From positions 1 to 10,886 of the forward strand of contig CALFIZ010000017.1 of the NCBI GenBank assembly GCA_937877575.1: DNA of 10,886 nt, given 5' to 3'. Positions 1 through 7,652 of this stretch are shown here, piece after piece. The position numbers and the translations under genes were made by a program. Source of the DNA: an uncultured Marinilabiliales bacterium (lineage in GTDB: Bacteria > Bacteroidota > Bacteroidia > Bacteroidales > BM520). The notes below the pieces were generated by a model. That model ran no database searches. It was not told the DNA's origin and was given only the letters and a program-made list of their open reading frames with translations. Position 1 is the stretch's first letter. Each line of letters starts with the position of its first letter.

Positions 1-975
1 AATATCCGACTGCTCGTATAGAAAAATGCTCTTCCCCACATGCGGAAGTCGGGCAACAAAATTAGGACTGTAGTTAAGACTGCTCATCACATCGGTGGCG
101 GGAAGGAGTTCATGGGTCGTAGGGTTATAGTCATAAAATAGTATTATCTGATATGGATCATTATAACTGACAGCCAGCAACTTATGTCCATTTGTCCTGC
201 TCCAGCAGAACATTTCCATCCATAAGTCAAAGTTACTAATCATTTTGCATCCAATGTATCCGTGGTTCCTGTCTATCGACCATGTGTCAACATAATCAAC
301 AGGTATTTCATCAGGATGCAGAATCAGATTACTGCCTGTCTGCGTTATTATATATGGATATTTTTCGGAATAGGCAAGCCAGAAATCAGCGATGTCAGGA
401 CTTTCAACCTTATCGGGTATTCTGATGGTATCATTTATCCATACATTGCTTATCAGCTCGGACTGGGGTTTGTAGTTTTTGCCATAAACATCTAATGATT
501 TCACTATTTCCGTTTCATACTTTCGGAATGACGGTTCGGATTTGATATCGTAACTATAGACTATTGTGGCATAAAATGAATCATACCATATAGTGCGTCT
601 TATAAAGAAGTTGTTCAGTTGCTTGCCTCTGATGGTGTATTCTCCGATGACAGCCTGAAATGGCAGGGTGTTTATATCCGAGTTATAGACCTCTGTTTTA
701 TTTCTCTTGAGTCTCAGCAGTTCATCGTCATATTCCTGCTGGAGACTTTTGTTGTTGTTAATTCCGCCATAAACACTAATCAGACTGTGTCCGTCTTTAG
801 ATATAAATCGTTGGCCATCAGCTTCTTCACTTCTTTTTATTGGTGCAAAGACATCAGCCGGATACTCAAATGTGAAGTCGAAATATTCATTTGCATACAA
901 GTCCCAATCGGCTTCCTGGGACCATGTCAGCAAAGGTGTTAAAAGACACAATATAAAAGGAAGAATTCTGTTCAT
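1..975 (-). CDS. Exported protein of unknown function, C-terminally cut by the window edge
   Basis: Reading the minus strand from the ATG at 975-973 gives 325 codons without a stop to base 1, so the gene continues beyond the window. Residues 1-20 (MNRILPFILCLLTPLLTWSQ) form a signal peptide with a Ser-Gln end typical of Bacteroidota. Residues 30-163 begin YFDFTFEYPADVF and alternate short strands with a Lys/Glu-rich helix near 77-93. This is loosely reminiscent of PsbP-like folds, but I cannot confirm that. Residues about 195-320 are rich in Trp, Tyr and Phe (FWLAYSEKYPYII, LLAVSYNDPYQIILFYDYNP) and suggest a second beta-rich domain. No catalytic motif is recognised. The start lies 6 bp after the stop of the SGNH hydrolase gene, so the two are very likely co-transcribed, and the protein probably acts in the periplasm or at the surface. 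The reading frame is secure; the function is unknown. Confidence 0.85.
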   Translation of the reverse strand, partial: MNRILPFILCLLTPLLTWSQEADWDLYANEYFDFTFEYPADVFAPIKRSEEADGQRFISKDGHSLISVYGGINNNKSLQQEYDDELLRLKRNKTEVYNSDINTLPFQAVIGEYTIRGKQLNNFFIRRTIWYDSFYATIVYSYDIKSEPSFRKYETEIVKSLDVYGKNYKPQSELISNVWINDTIRIPDKVESPDIADFWLAYSEKYPYIITQTGSNLILHPDEIPVDYVDTWSIDRNHGYIGCKMISNFDLWMEMFCWSRTNGHKLLAVSYNDPYQIILFYDYNPTTHELLPATDVMSSLNYSPNFVARLPHVGKSIFLYEQSDI

Positions 976-981
976 GGTATG

Positions 982-2706
982 TTATTTAAACAATTCTTCT
1001 GCAATTTTTGAATACCCTGCATTATTTGGGTGAAGTCCGTCAATGAACAGATTCTCATCTATTTTGCCGTTTGATGAAAGTAACTTGTCACCTACATCAA
1101 TGAATAAAAAACCATGTTCTGTGACAGCTTTTGAAAGCATATTGTTGATTTCGGATATTCTCTTCTCTTTGTTCCGACGCGGATATATAGCAACGAATTT
1201 TATTTCTGCCTTTGGCTGTCGTTCACGGATTTCTTCAAGGAGGAAGATAATGCCTTCGACTATATCTTCATCGCTGTCGAACGACAGGTTATTAGTGCCG
1301 ATATTTATAAGAATTTTGTCGGCTTCATAGCCGTCAAGTTCACCATGATATATACGCCAGAGGACATTCTGGATGTAATCCCAACCGCAGCCCATGTTTC
1401 TGTAATTGGCAGGCTTCAGGTGTTTATCCCATGTTTCTTTACCGTTTTCAGTGGAATGACCGTATGCCCAATAATGTGTTATTGAATTGCCGATTATCAC
1501 ATTTACAGGCGGATTTGAAATGTTCTGACGCAATATGTCTTCATGTCGTTCAGTCCAGTTATACATATACGGTTCACGCATTTGTTTGACCGGTATTGTG
1601 ACCGGTTTTTCACCAATTGGCATCTTCAACAGATTACGCAGAAAGGCTTCATGGCGTGCGGCAAGCATCATCATGCCATAATCGCTTGGATGCAGTCCTT
1701 CCACTGTCGTTTCAGGTGTAAACATGATGCTGTCAAAAGTCATAAAGTGAATGTCTTTGTACATCTCCTTCAGAGTTTTGTAGGCTCTACGTGCGGCACG
1801 GCGGTAAGTTTCACCTTCATCCTTGTATTCTTTCTGAGTCTGTTCGCGGCTTGTGCCGGCCTCATCGACAATGACAATGGGGGCATCGTGTTTCTGACGA
1901 ATATTGTTCACGGCATTCATCAGTAGTGTAACTTGTTCATCTTCAGTGAAATTACCAAGATTATAAGAACAATCGAGAAGGTATGCGCAGGCATCTATTT
2001 CATTGATGAAATCAATCATACTCTCATCAAGAGTTCCGTTCCCCGAAAAACCGAGATTAACCAATGGGATGTCAAGGTGACGCGAAACAATTGTGGTCCA
2101 TGCATTTGCAGGACGTGAGGCACAAGCACCCTGGGCTATGGATGTCCCGTAAACTACAATTGGCTTTTCCAATCTCGCTGGAGCAAAGGTGAATTCGGCA
2201 TTTTCCAACACTCCGATTTCCATCCATGTCACTTCGTTGTATAAAGGCAGATAAAGATGGTATTCGTGAAGTAATGAAACGTCCAAATCTTTGTAAATAA
2301 ACACTATAGTGTCGTTAAAAGAGAAACTGTGACCAATGTCCCGCCATGTTCCGTCCTTGTCTGTCCATAGCAAGTCAACGCCTGAGACACCGGTTGCAGG
2401 CATGTGTGACATTGCTTTGCCGCCACTGACTGTATATCGGATTGTTATCTCCGCTGAATTGCTGTAAAAATTTATTCCGAGACCGGCGGAATTATTTGAT
2501 AGTTTCCATACAGGTGGCCTTACTGTCCCCTTCGCACGATCGGGTAGCCGATGATAGATGTTTTTCATCTCATCAAAAAAACCGCAGTTTTGAACGCACT
2601 GATAATCAGATTGTTGTGGGTTAAACCATTTTATCTGGCCGATGCCTACGTATGAAATGATGCACAGCAGAAATGCTGAAACTAATAATCTTGCTGAGGA
2701 TTTCAT
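982..2706 (-). CDS. Exported two-domain SGNH/GDSL hydrolase (probable carbohydrate esterase or lipase-like)
   Basis: The 574-residue protein starts with a hydrophobic signal segment (residues 5-22). Residues about 40-175 resemble the N-terminal GxDLY accessory domain, with the signature GVSGVDLL at 107-113. A first SGNH domain (about 180-360, Lipase_GDSL_3 type) shows block I GTSIAQG with Ser189, Gly219 in block II, Asn249 in DCSYN and His339 in block V, but Glu336 stands where Asp is usual in DxxH. A second SGNH domain (about 401-574, Lipase_GDSL_2 type) has GNSIT with Ser408, Gly439, Asn472 in GTNN, and Asp556 and His559 in DGLH. Families with this fold hydrolyse esters, often acetyl groups on glycans, in the periplasm or outside the cell. 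The substrate here cannot be told. The gene is the first of an operon with the downstream unknown exported protein and has a candidate promoter 18 bp upstream. Domain identity is firm and specificity is open. Confidence 0.9.
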   Translation of the reverse strand: MKSSARLLVSAFLLCIISYVGIGQIKWFNPQQSDYQCVQNCGFFDEMKNIYHRLPDRAKGTVRPPVWKLSNNSAGLGINFYSNSAEITIRYTVSGGKAMSHMPATGVSGVDLLWTDKDGTWRDIGHSFSFNDTIVFIYKDLDVSLLHEYHLYLPLYNEVTWMEIGVLENAEFTFAPARLEKPIVVYGTSIAQGACASRPANAWTTIVSRHLDIPLVNLGFSGNGTLDESMIDFINEIDACAYLLDCSYNLGNFTEDEQVTLLMNAVNNIRQKHDAPIVIVDEAGTSREQTQKEYKDEGETYRRAARRAYKTLKEMYKDIHFMTFDSIMFTPETTVEGLHPSDYGMMMLAARHEAFLRNLLKMPIGEKPVTIPVKQMREPYMYNWTERHEDILRQNISNPPVNVIIGNSITHYWAYGHSTENGKETWDKHLKPANYRNMGCGWDYIQNVLWRIYHGELDGYEADKILINIGTNNLSFDSDEDIVEGIIFLLEEIRERQPKAEIKFVAIYPRRNKEKRISEINNMLSKAVTEHGFLFIDVGDKLLSSNGKIDENLFIDGLHPNNAGYSKIAEELFK

Positions 2707-2723
2707 TGTGAATAGATTATTTG

Positions 2724-2731
2724 CAAAGATA
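2724..2731 (-). promoter_or_regulatory. Candidate Bacteroidota -7 box for the SGNH hydrolase operon
   Basis: On the minus strand the bases read TATCTTTG, a full match to the Bacteroidota -7 consensus TAnnTTTG, ending 17 bp before the ATG of the hydrolase gene. No clear TTTG -33 element stands at the expected distance, and the 5' untranslated region would be very short (roughly 10 nt). Confidence 0.5.
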
Positions 2732-2834
2732 ATATTTATTGTGAAATAACCCTACTGCGAGGGACATATATCAAAGATTATTGACAACAATCAAAAAAAA
2801 TTTTTAAAAATATCGTTGTTTTAGAAAAAAGTAT

Positions 2835-2842
2835 TACCTTTG
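2835..2842 (+). promoter_or_regulatory. Candidate Bacteroidota -7 box for tRNA-Gly (and the dehydrogenase gene)
   Basis: TACCTTTG matches TAnnTTTG exactly and lies 35 bp before the mature tRNA 5' end. A TTG at 2816-2818 could act as the -33 element, although the 16-nt spacing is a little short. The region between is strongly A/T-rich. It lies back to back with the minus-strand box at 2724-2731. Confidence 0.6.
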
Positions 2843-2877
2843 CAGCGCAAACAGAAAAGGAAATCTGGATGCAATAA

Positions 2878-2950
<73 letters not shown>

Positions 2951-2973
2951 CTTTTTTATGCCCGAAATTTTCC

Positions 2974-3828
2974 ATGTCCTCCGATAGTGTTTCACCAGTT
3001 GACAACGTCACACGCGATATTCCATTATGTGATGATAAATCATGCATCCGTGATGACAGCCGTAAATACGCTTTGGTCACCGGTGCCAGTTCGGGAATAG
3101 GACTCCAATATGCCCGCCAACTTGCACAGAGAGGTTATAACCTGCTGATTGTCAGTAATGAAAGCGGCATTCATTCCTGTGCCAAGGAAATTGAAGAGGA
3201 ATCCAGCGTTGATGTGATAGCGCTTGAACGTGACCTTGCAACTCAGGATGCCGCAAAAGAACTCTTCGATTACTGTACTGACAACAACATTGAAATCGAA
3301 GTGCTCATCAACAATGCAGGTGTTTACCGCAACAGTGACTTCCTTGATACTGATGAAAATTTCAACCGGCAGATTCTCAATCTTCACGTCTTCACACCGT
3401 CTATGCTGATATATTACTTCGGAAAAGATATGCGGTTGCGACACAAAGGTTATATTCTCAATATGAGTTCCATTACTGCCGATATAGCAGTTCAAAGACT
3501 TTCAACTTACAGTGCCACAAAGAGTTACATCAGGAATTTCAGTCGTTCCGTTCATATAGAATTGAAAAAGGAAGGTGTTTATGTCACTGCGGTATGTCCC
3601 GGTGCCGTATCCACCAATCTTTATAACCTCAGTGACAGTGCAAGGAAGACCGGTCTGAGGCTCGGTTACATGGTTACCCCTGAGAAACTTGCTCAAAATG
3701 GGCTGAATGCCATGTTCAGAGGCAAATGGCGCATTACTCCCGGAATCATCAATCACATAGGCGTCTTCCTAATCAAACTGATTCCAACCTGGATGTTGCG
3801 GATAGTCAGAAAATCAGGGTTGTACTAA
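2974..3828 (+). CDS. Short-chain dehydrogenase/reductase (classical SDR, DltE-like COG0300 group)
   Basis: A 284-residue NAD(P)-dependent oxidoreductase with all classical SDR landmarks. These are the dinucleotide-binding TGASSGIG at 36-43, Asp87 in the adenine pocket, NNAG at 113-116, catalytic Ser166, YSATK with Tyr179 and Lys183, and CPG at 208-210. The C-terminal part (about 256-281) is hydrophobic with basic residues, IGVFLIKLIPTWMLRIVRK, and could be an amphipathic membrane-associating helix. I chose the ATG at 2974. An upstream in-frame ATG at 2893 lies inside the tRNA, and no in-frame ATG occurs between 2974 and the Rossmann motif. This leaves a polar, Asp/Ser-rich extension of about 30 residues before the fold. 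After beta-2 the sequence is SNES with no Arg, so NADP preference is not evident. The substrate is unknown. It is probably transcribed through the tRNA-Gly gene and converges on the dockerin gene. Confidence 0.92.
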   Translation: MSSDSVSPVDNVTRDIPLCDDKSCIRDDSRKYALVTGASSGIGLQYARQLAQRGYNLLIVSNESGIHSCAKEIEEESSVDVIALERDLATQDAAKELFDYCTDNNIEIEVLINNAGVYRNSDFLDTDENFNRQILNLHVFTPSMLIYYFGKDMRLRHKGYILNMSSITADIAVQRLSTYSATKSYIRNFSRSVHIELKKEGVYVTAVCPGAVSTNLYNLSDSARKTGLRLGYMVTPEKLAQNGLNAMFRGKWRITPGIINHIGVFLIKLIPTWMLRIVRKSGLY

Positions 3829-3870
3829 AAGCTATGAGATTTCTTGCTGTGGGAAATCTCATAAAAGCTT
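3827..3870. terminator. Bidirectional hairpin terminator between convergent genes
   Basis: ATGAGATTTC (3834-3843) and GAAATCTCAT (3853-3862) form a perfect 10-bp stem with a 9-nt loop. The outer sequences AAGCT (3829-3833) and AGCTT (3866-3870) can extend it across a 3-nt bulge. The stem sits between the stops of the plus-strand dehydrogenase gene (3828) and the minus-strand dockerin gene (3872). T-rich tails are modest: TTGTTAGTTTT on the plus side and AGCTTTTAG on the minus side. It is likely to end transcripts from both sides. Confidence 0.7.
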
Positions 3871-3871
3871 G

Positions 3872-5251
3872 TTAGTTTTCAATTATATTGACTATCAGCA
3901 CAATGTCGAGAATGTTGATGTAACCGTCGGCATTGACATCAGCGCTGTCGAAATTGATTCCGGTTCCATCAACCATGTAGGCTATTATGGCCTGTATGTC
4001 CTGAACGTTGACTACTCCGTCGGAATTGGCGTCACCTATTGGATACATTTCCATAATAGGCAGATATGTAACTGTGCCGAGACTCGGGTCGTCGCTGTGG
4101 TCATAGATGACTTCCGCTGCAAAGGCAGGGTCGTTTGAACCCCAGTAATTGCCTATTGCTGTCATGTCGCTGAATGCGTTGTTGTAGAGTGCGTATGTGA
4201 CTCCGCCGTTACCGTTGTTGTAGATGACATTCTGACCGAAATCATCTGCAGTACCCATGTCAATGTTATGGTAATAGATTGCCGTTATTCCCCACAGGTT
4301 GCCGGTGATGATATTGCGTCTGAGTGTGGCAATGTTAGTCGTTGCTGTACCATAGATGCTTATTCCGCTTCCACCGTTCATCGGGTTTGTTTCCAAATTG
4401 TTGTCAATGAATAAGTTGTCGTAAATCCACGTTTCAATGGTCGGTCCGGTTTGTGTGTAACCGTAACGGTTGTTGAATACATTGTTGTTGAATATTTGGG
4501 CTTTGGTGTTGCCTACATTCATCAGGTTGGCGATAGCTATGCCGCCGACCATGGTGCCGTTGAGGCCTTCAATGGTGTTACCGATGATTTTAATTGTGTC
4601 GCCGTTGGAACATGGACCAAGGTTGAGTTGCGGATTGTTGCTGTTTTCGGTGACATTGTTGTAGAAGTAGCTGTTATAGATTTTCGGTGCGCCGAATATG
4701 TTGGCTCCGGAACCTATCGCTGCTCCCTGGTTGTCATGGAAATAACAGCTTTCAACGACCGGACTGCAGTTGAAATACAGCAGGGCATAACTTGTGAATG
4801 ATTTGTTGAAATAGCCGAATTCGCAGTTTTCAAAGGTTATTGACGGGGTTTCGGAAACTCTTATGCCGCCGCCGTTCTGAAAGTTTATGTTTTTTACGAC
4901 ATTGGTTTCGGTTGAGGCGTCGAATTTGATTTTGAAATGGCCGTTACCGCCTGTCAGAAGAGCCTTGTCTAATCTGTCGTCGCTTGTTACGCCACCAGCT
5001 ATTGTGAGTTGGATGCCATTGTTGAATGTGACTGTCTCAAGAGATACGTCAAAATTCAGGAAGTCTCCTGCTGAGATGGTTATATCCTCTACAACGTTGA
5101 AGTTGCCGTCGGATGTTTTTACAACTGCTCCGTTGCTGACAGAGCTTAGGTTGTCGAATGTGTAGGTTGTGCCGTTGCCCGGACTGACCCATTGGGCTTC
5201 TGCCGATAATATCATTGCCGCAGCGATGATTGATGTGATGAATCTTTTCAT
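3872..5251 (-). CDS. Secreted parallel beta-helix protein with C-terminal dockerin-like module
   Basis: The 459-residue protein begins with a signal peptide (MKRFITSIIAAAMILSAEAQ, cleavage near Ala19/Gln20). Residues about 110-375 carry repeated Asn-rich turns of the PbH1 right-handed parallel beta-helix type, such as NINFQNGGGIRVSETPSITF, NNNVFNN and RRNIITGNLWGI. They end with NYWGSNDP (368-375), which is common at the end of such helices. Residues 405-456 form a type I dockerin-like pair of calcium-binding loops, D407-N409-D411-N415-D418 and D438-N440-D442-N446-D449, each followed by a hydrophobic helix. The chain ends three residues later, with no type IX sorting domain. Beta-helix proteins often bind or cleave polysaccharides, but I see no catalytic site I can assign. 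The dockerin should bind a cohesin, and none is in this window. The gene follows the TPM gene after 95 bp on the same strand and may have its own promoter. Confidence 0.88.
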   Translation of the reverse strand: MKRFITSIIAAAMILSAEAQWVSPGNGTTYTFDNLSSVSNGAVVKTSDGNFNVVEDITISAGDFLNFDVSLETVTFNNGIQLTIAGGVTSDDRLDKALLTGGNGHFKIKFDASTETNVVKNINFQNGGGIRVSETPSITFENCEFGYFNKSFTSYALLYFNCSPVVESCYFHDNQGAAIGSGANIFGAPKIYNSYFYNNVTENSNNPQLNLGPCSNGDTIKIIGNTIEGLNGTMVGGIAIANLMNVGNTKAQIFNNNVFNNRYGYTQTGPTIETWIYDNLFIDNNLETNPMNGGSGISIYGTATTNIATLRRNIITGNLWGITAIYYHNIDMGTADDFGQNVIYNNGNGGVTYALYNNAFSDMTAIGNYWGSNDPAFAAEVIYDHSDDPSLGTVTYLPIMEMYPIGDANSDGVVNVQDIQAIIAYMVDGTGINFDSADVNADGYINILDIVLIVNIIEN

Positions 5252-5269
5252 AATGTGTGATTTTAATTT

Positions 5270-5277
5270 TAAAGTTA
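5270..5277 (-). promoter_or_regulatory. Weak candidate -7 box upstream of the dockerin gene
   Basis: The minus strand reads TAACTTTA, one mismatch from TAnnTTTG, 18 bp before the ATG of the dockerin protein gene. It lies in the 95-bp gap (5252-5346) that separates this gene from the TPM gene. No -33 element and no strong terminator hairpin were seen in the gap, so read-through from the upstream operon is also possible. Confidence 0.25.
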
Positions 5278-5346
5278 TTATTACTGTTTAATGTCTTATG
5301 TGGGTTATCAGATGTGCCGATAGTGTGGGTGCTTGCGGCTGAGTGA

Positions 5347-7011
5347 TTACCATTTCCCGCCGGCGCCGCCGCCACCGCTGAAACCGCCGCCACGGAAACC
5401 TCCACTTCCACCGCCAAAGCCGCCAAAGCCACCGCCATTATTTCCTGAACCACTGCTGACAACTATTCTCGGAATCCTAACAGTCTTATATTTTCTGTCA
5501 TGGCAGCATGCACATTCGTAAGTGTATCTCTTTTCACCATCATTAAATGTTGTGGCTTGAACTACTGTCTGAGAGTGAGTCATTCTCTTTGCCCTTGCCC
5601 CGCAATTATTGCATTCAGAATATATTGAGTATTTGGTGCCATGCACCGTGTAGATGATGGTATGTCCGTTATCGCACTTGTAAACTCTGTGAAAAATGCT
5701 TCCTATTTTGTCTTCCGTCAACTGGACGTCTGTAAGTACGTATTCATTACCTTGGGTCATCTTATGTGTCATGCCACCGCATTTGGGACATTTTTCGGCC
5801 TCTTTCTTATACTTCTTTTCCTGGTTTGAAAAATAAGAATAATATGGTATCCCAACTAAAGGACTTAAAGCCATGTAAACTTTTGACTGGAGAGAGTTCT
5901 TAATCTTGCCGTAATTCAGATAATAGTCGAGCGGAGTGCTTGAAATGCTCTTTATTTTACTGATAGCCTGTGTGTTACGCATCAAGGCCGCAAATGCCCA
6001 ATATGCAAGCAGTGCAACGAGTCCCATTGTAAGATTGTTATGTCCAATTATAGGAACTGCAATTATCGGAGCATAACACGATAAGAAATGGCTCATGCCT
6101 TTCCCTTCCCAGATATTGAGTTTGTTGTAGTTATCTACTTTGATTTCCATCTTGTCGCTATTTATGCCGACAAGTGAATAGTTGCTTTTGTTGGATGATT
6201 TCTTTTTGCTTTTGTCTTCTGTTGTTTCAAACCCTCCGAAAATCAAACCTAAAATTGCAACAACCATGAATCCGGTGTTACTTACAGTGTTGGTTTTTTT
6301 CGATCTGTAATTCATGTAGTATTGGTCGTCTGTTGCAAATTTGTATAACTCTTGCGAAACATTGTACAGACCGCCATAGTAGTCACCCTCCCTGAATTTC
6401 GGGACTATTTCGTTACGTCCAACCTGACTTAAAAAGGCATCGGTGAATTTTTCTTCAGCGCCGTATCCTGTAATAAACTGCCAATCATGAGATTCCATCA
6501 CAATCAGAAGCAGGATGCCCCTGCCTTCGTAGCCGAGTTTCCATGTGTTGTAGAGCTCTAAAGCAAAATCGAATGCTGAATAATCCGTACTTATCTTATC
6601 CAAAATCACTATTGCATATTGGACATTTGCTTCTAAATTCATGTTCTGTGCTATCCCGTTAAGAGATTCCATCTGCTGTTGTGTCAAATAATTAAGGGGA
6701 TCATAGTGATATTGTGTACTGTCAACCGTATAAGGGTCAGTTATTTTTTTAGGATTCCATACGATAGAGCTGTTCCTCTGTGGCACTTCAACATTCTGAC
6801 TTCCTGTCTGAGTCTGATTTTCCTCCTGCTGAATCTGACCTTCTTGCTCCGTGTTGTCCGAATTTGTATATTTTTCAGGATTTTCAAGTCGGTCTATGAT
6901 GTTTTCTATTGCCTGTTCAATGCTGTGTCCTTCCTGTGCCTGAACAGTGTAGCCAAACAGGAAGGAAAGCAGAATGAATGCTGAGATGAAGAATTTCCTC
7001 ATGGATTTCAT
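5347..7011 (-). CDS. Exported TPM-domain (YgcG-like) membrane protein with zinc-ribbon-like cysteines and Gly-rich tail
   Basis: The 554-residue protein has a signal peptide (about 1-26, ending VQAQ), then a Gln/Glu/Asn-rich linker (27-80). A TPM domain (about 104-226) includes QYAIVILDKIS, GRGILLLIVMES and FITGYGAEEKFTD. Hydrophobic segments near 245-260 and 310-345 probably cross the membrane. Residues 408-504 hold cysteine pairs that look like two zinc ribbons: C408/C411 with C446 and H450, and C467/C470 with C500, C502/C503 and H504. The tail from 520 is almost all Gly/Ser/Phe and ends GGGGAGGKW, a hallmark of YgcG-type proteins. TPM proteins are membrane-associated, and phosphatase activity has been reported for some; the role here is unknown. 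The start is 6 bp after the LolA-like stop; Met4 (7002) is an alternative start. It is much longer than the usual YgcG length of roughly 250-300 residues. It is likely the third gene of the MMPL operon. Confidence 0.88.
   Translation of the reverse strand: MKSMRKFFISAFILLSFLFGYTVQAQEGHSIEQAIENIIDRLENPEKYTNSDNTEQEGQIQQEENQTQTGSQNVEVPQRNSSIVWNPKKITDPYTVDSTQYHYDPLNYLTQQQMESLNGIAQNMNLEANVQYAIVILDKISTDYSAFDFALELYNTWKLGYEGRGILLLIVMESHDWQFITGYGAEEKFTDAFLSQVGRNEIVPKFREGDYYGGLYNVSQELYKFATDDQYYMNYRSKKTNTVSNTGFMVVAILGLIFGGFETTEDKSKKKSSNKSNYSLVGINSDKMEIKVDNYNKLNIWEGKGMSHFLSCYAPIIAVPIIGHNNLTMGLVALLAYWAFAALMRNTQAISKIKSISSTPLDYYLNYGKIKNSLQSKVYMALSPLVGIPYYSYFSNQEKKYKKEAEKCPKCGGMTHKMTQGNEYVLTDVQLTEDKIGSIFHRVYKCDNGHTIIYTVHGTKYSIYSECNNCGARAKRMTHSQTVVQATTFNDGEKRYTYECACCHDRKYKTVRIPRIVVSSGSGNNGGGFGGFGGGSGGFRGGGFSGGGGAGGKW
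5356..5454 (-). repeat. Low-complexity Gly-rich coding repeat
   Basis: Thirty-three codons at the end of the TPM gene are an irregular GGx/GGGF repeat, GC-rich and built of GGN codons within an otherwise AT-rich gene. It encodes a flexible glycine tail rather than a non-coding repeat. The same bases give a Pro-rich open frame on the plus strand, which is an artefact of the composition. Confidence 0.8.
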
Positions 7012-7017
7012 GGATTG

Positions 7018-7641
7018 TTATTCGATAATAAATTCATCCTTGTCAATATTCTGGTTTATCTTTTTATCTGATACGGAATAAGTTATATTTGTATCGATAG
7101 CATCAACCAGTGTCAGTTCGTTTATTGAGCAGTCATTTTTGCTGTATTTTAAAGTCATTTTCTTATATCCCTTCGACAGCTTTTGGTCGTTGCTTGTCAG
7201 AATAAAAATATGATTGTTTTTGTCGGAAGAGTACTCAATTGAACCATTGTATGTTGCGAGGATGGCATTGATGTCACCGTGCATTGCATTGATGAGAATG
7301 TTTTTGAGTTCTTTGTATTCATTATTTTTTGAAGCATCCACTTTGTGGGTTTTGCCTAATGCAGCAACATAAATCTTGTCTCCATTGATTTTGAATGTTT
7401 CCACAGGCTTTGAATAAAAGATGGCGAGGTTGTTGTCCTGAATAAGTACAATGCCATTGGAAACTATTTCGTTTTTTACCATGGCAAGTTTTTTGGTCCT
7501 TGTCATCGTTCCCTGTAAAGTGTTGATTTTAGTGTTGTCGGCTTTGATTTTATTGATTATTGCATCATTTGGTGTGTTCTGAGCGTTAACGGACAGAATG
7601 CCGAATAAGATGATAAGTGCTAAGTGGATTTTGCGTTTCAT
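7018..7641 (-). CDS. LolA-like periplasmic lipoprotein/lipid carrier protein
   Basis: A 207-residue exported protein with signal peptide MKRKIHLALIILFGILSVNAQ (cleavage near 20/21). The mature part begins with a helix (IINKIKADNTKINTLQGTMTRTKKL, 28-52). It continues as a run of antiparallel strands (SNGIVLIQDNNLAIFYSKP, FKINGDKIYVAA, HIFILTSNDQKL, KKMTLKYSK, CSINELTLVDA), the order expected of the LolA/LolB half-barrel fold. The helix plus ETFKINGDKIYV is characteristic of outer membrane lipoprotein-sorting proteins. LolA-fold proteins shuttle lipoproteins or lipids across the periplasm. It lies 11 bp after the MMPL exporter and 6 bp before the TPM gene. It therefore most likely receives cargo from this exporter and is not the housekeeping LolA. 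Family assignment is by fold pattern; the cargo is inferred only. Confidence 0.82.
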   Translation of the reverse strand: MKRKIHLALIILFGILSVNAQNTPNDAIINKIKADNTKINTLQGTMTRTKKLAMVKNEIVSNGIVLIQDNNLAIFYSKPVETFKINGDKIYVAALGKTHKVDASKNNEYKELKNILINAMHGDINAILATYNGSIEYSSDKNNHIFILTSNDQKLSKGYKKMTLKYSKNDCSINELTLVDAIDTNITYSVSDKKINQNIDKDEFIIE

Positions 7642-7652
7642 GATTTAGTTTT

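Noticed and set aside
262..942. Two plus-strand open frames (262-495 and 619-942)
   Set aside because: They lie antisense to the uninterrupted 325-codon minus-strand frame with a signal peptide. Their products show no recognisable domain.
2781..2786. TTGACA resembling a sigma-70 -35 box
   Set aside because: No TATAAT-like -10 follows at 16-18 nt, and the organism appears to use Bacteroidota-type TAnnTTTG promoters.
2958..2987. ATG at 2958 starting a nine-residue frame (MPEIFHVLR) that overlaps the dehydrogenase start
   Set aside because: It could be a leader peptide, but it has no supporting ribosome site, attenuator or residue bias. Chance is the simpler reading.
5356..5454. GC-rich repetitive tract as a possible CRISPR or intergenic repeat
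   Set aside because: There are no regular repeat and spacer lengths, and the tract is in frame as the Gly-rich end of a YgcG-type protein.
5049..5521. Minus-strand 137-residue frame (5049-5462) and Pro-rich plus-strand frame (5333-5521)
   Set aside because: Both are out-of-frame or antisense readings of the Gly-rich tail and of the start of the dockerin gene. Their Ala/Val- and Pro-rich composition comes from GGN codons.
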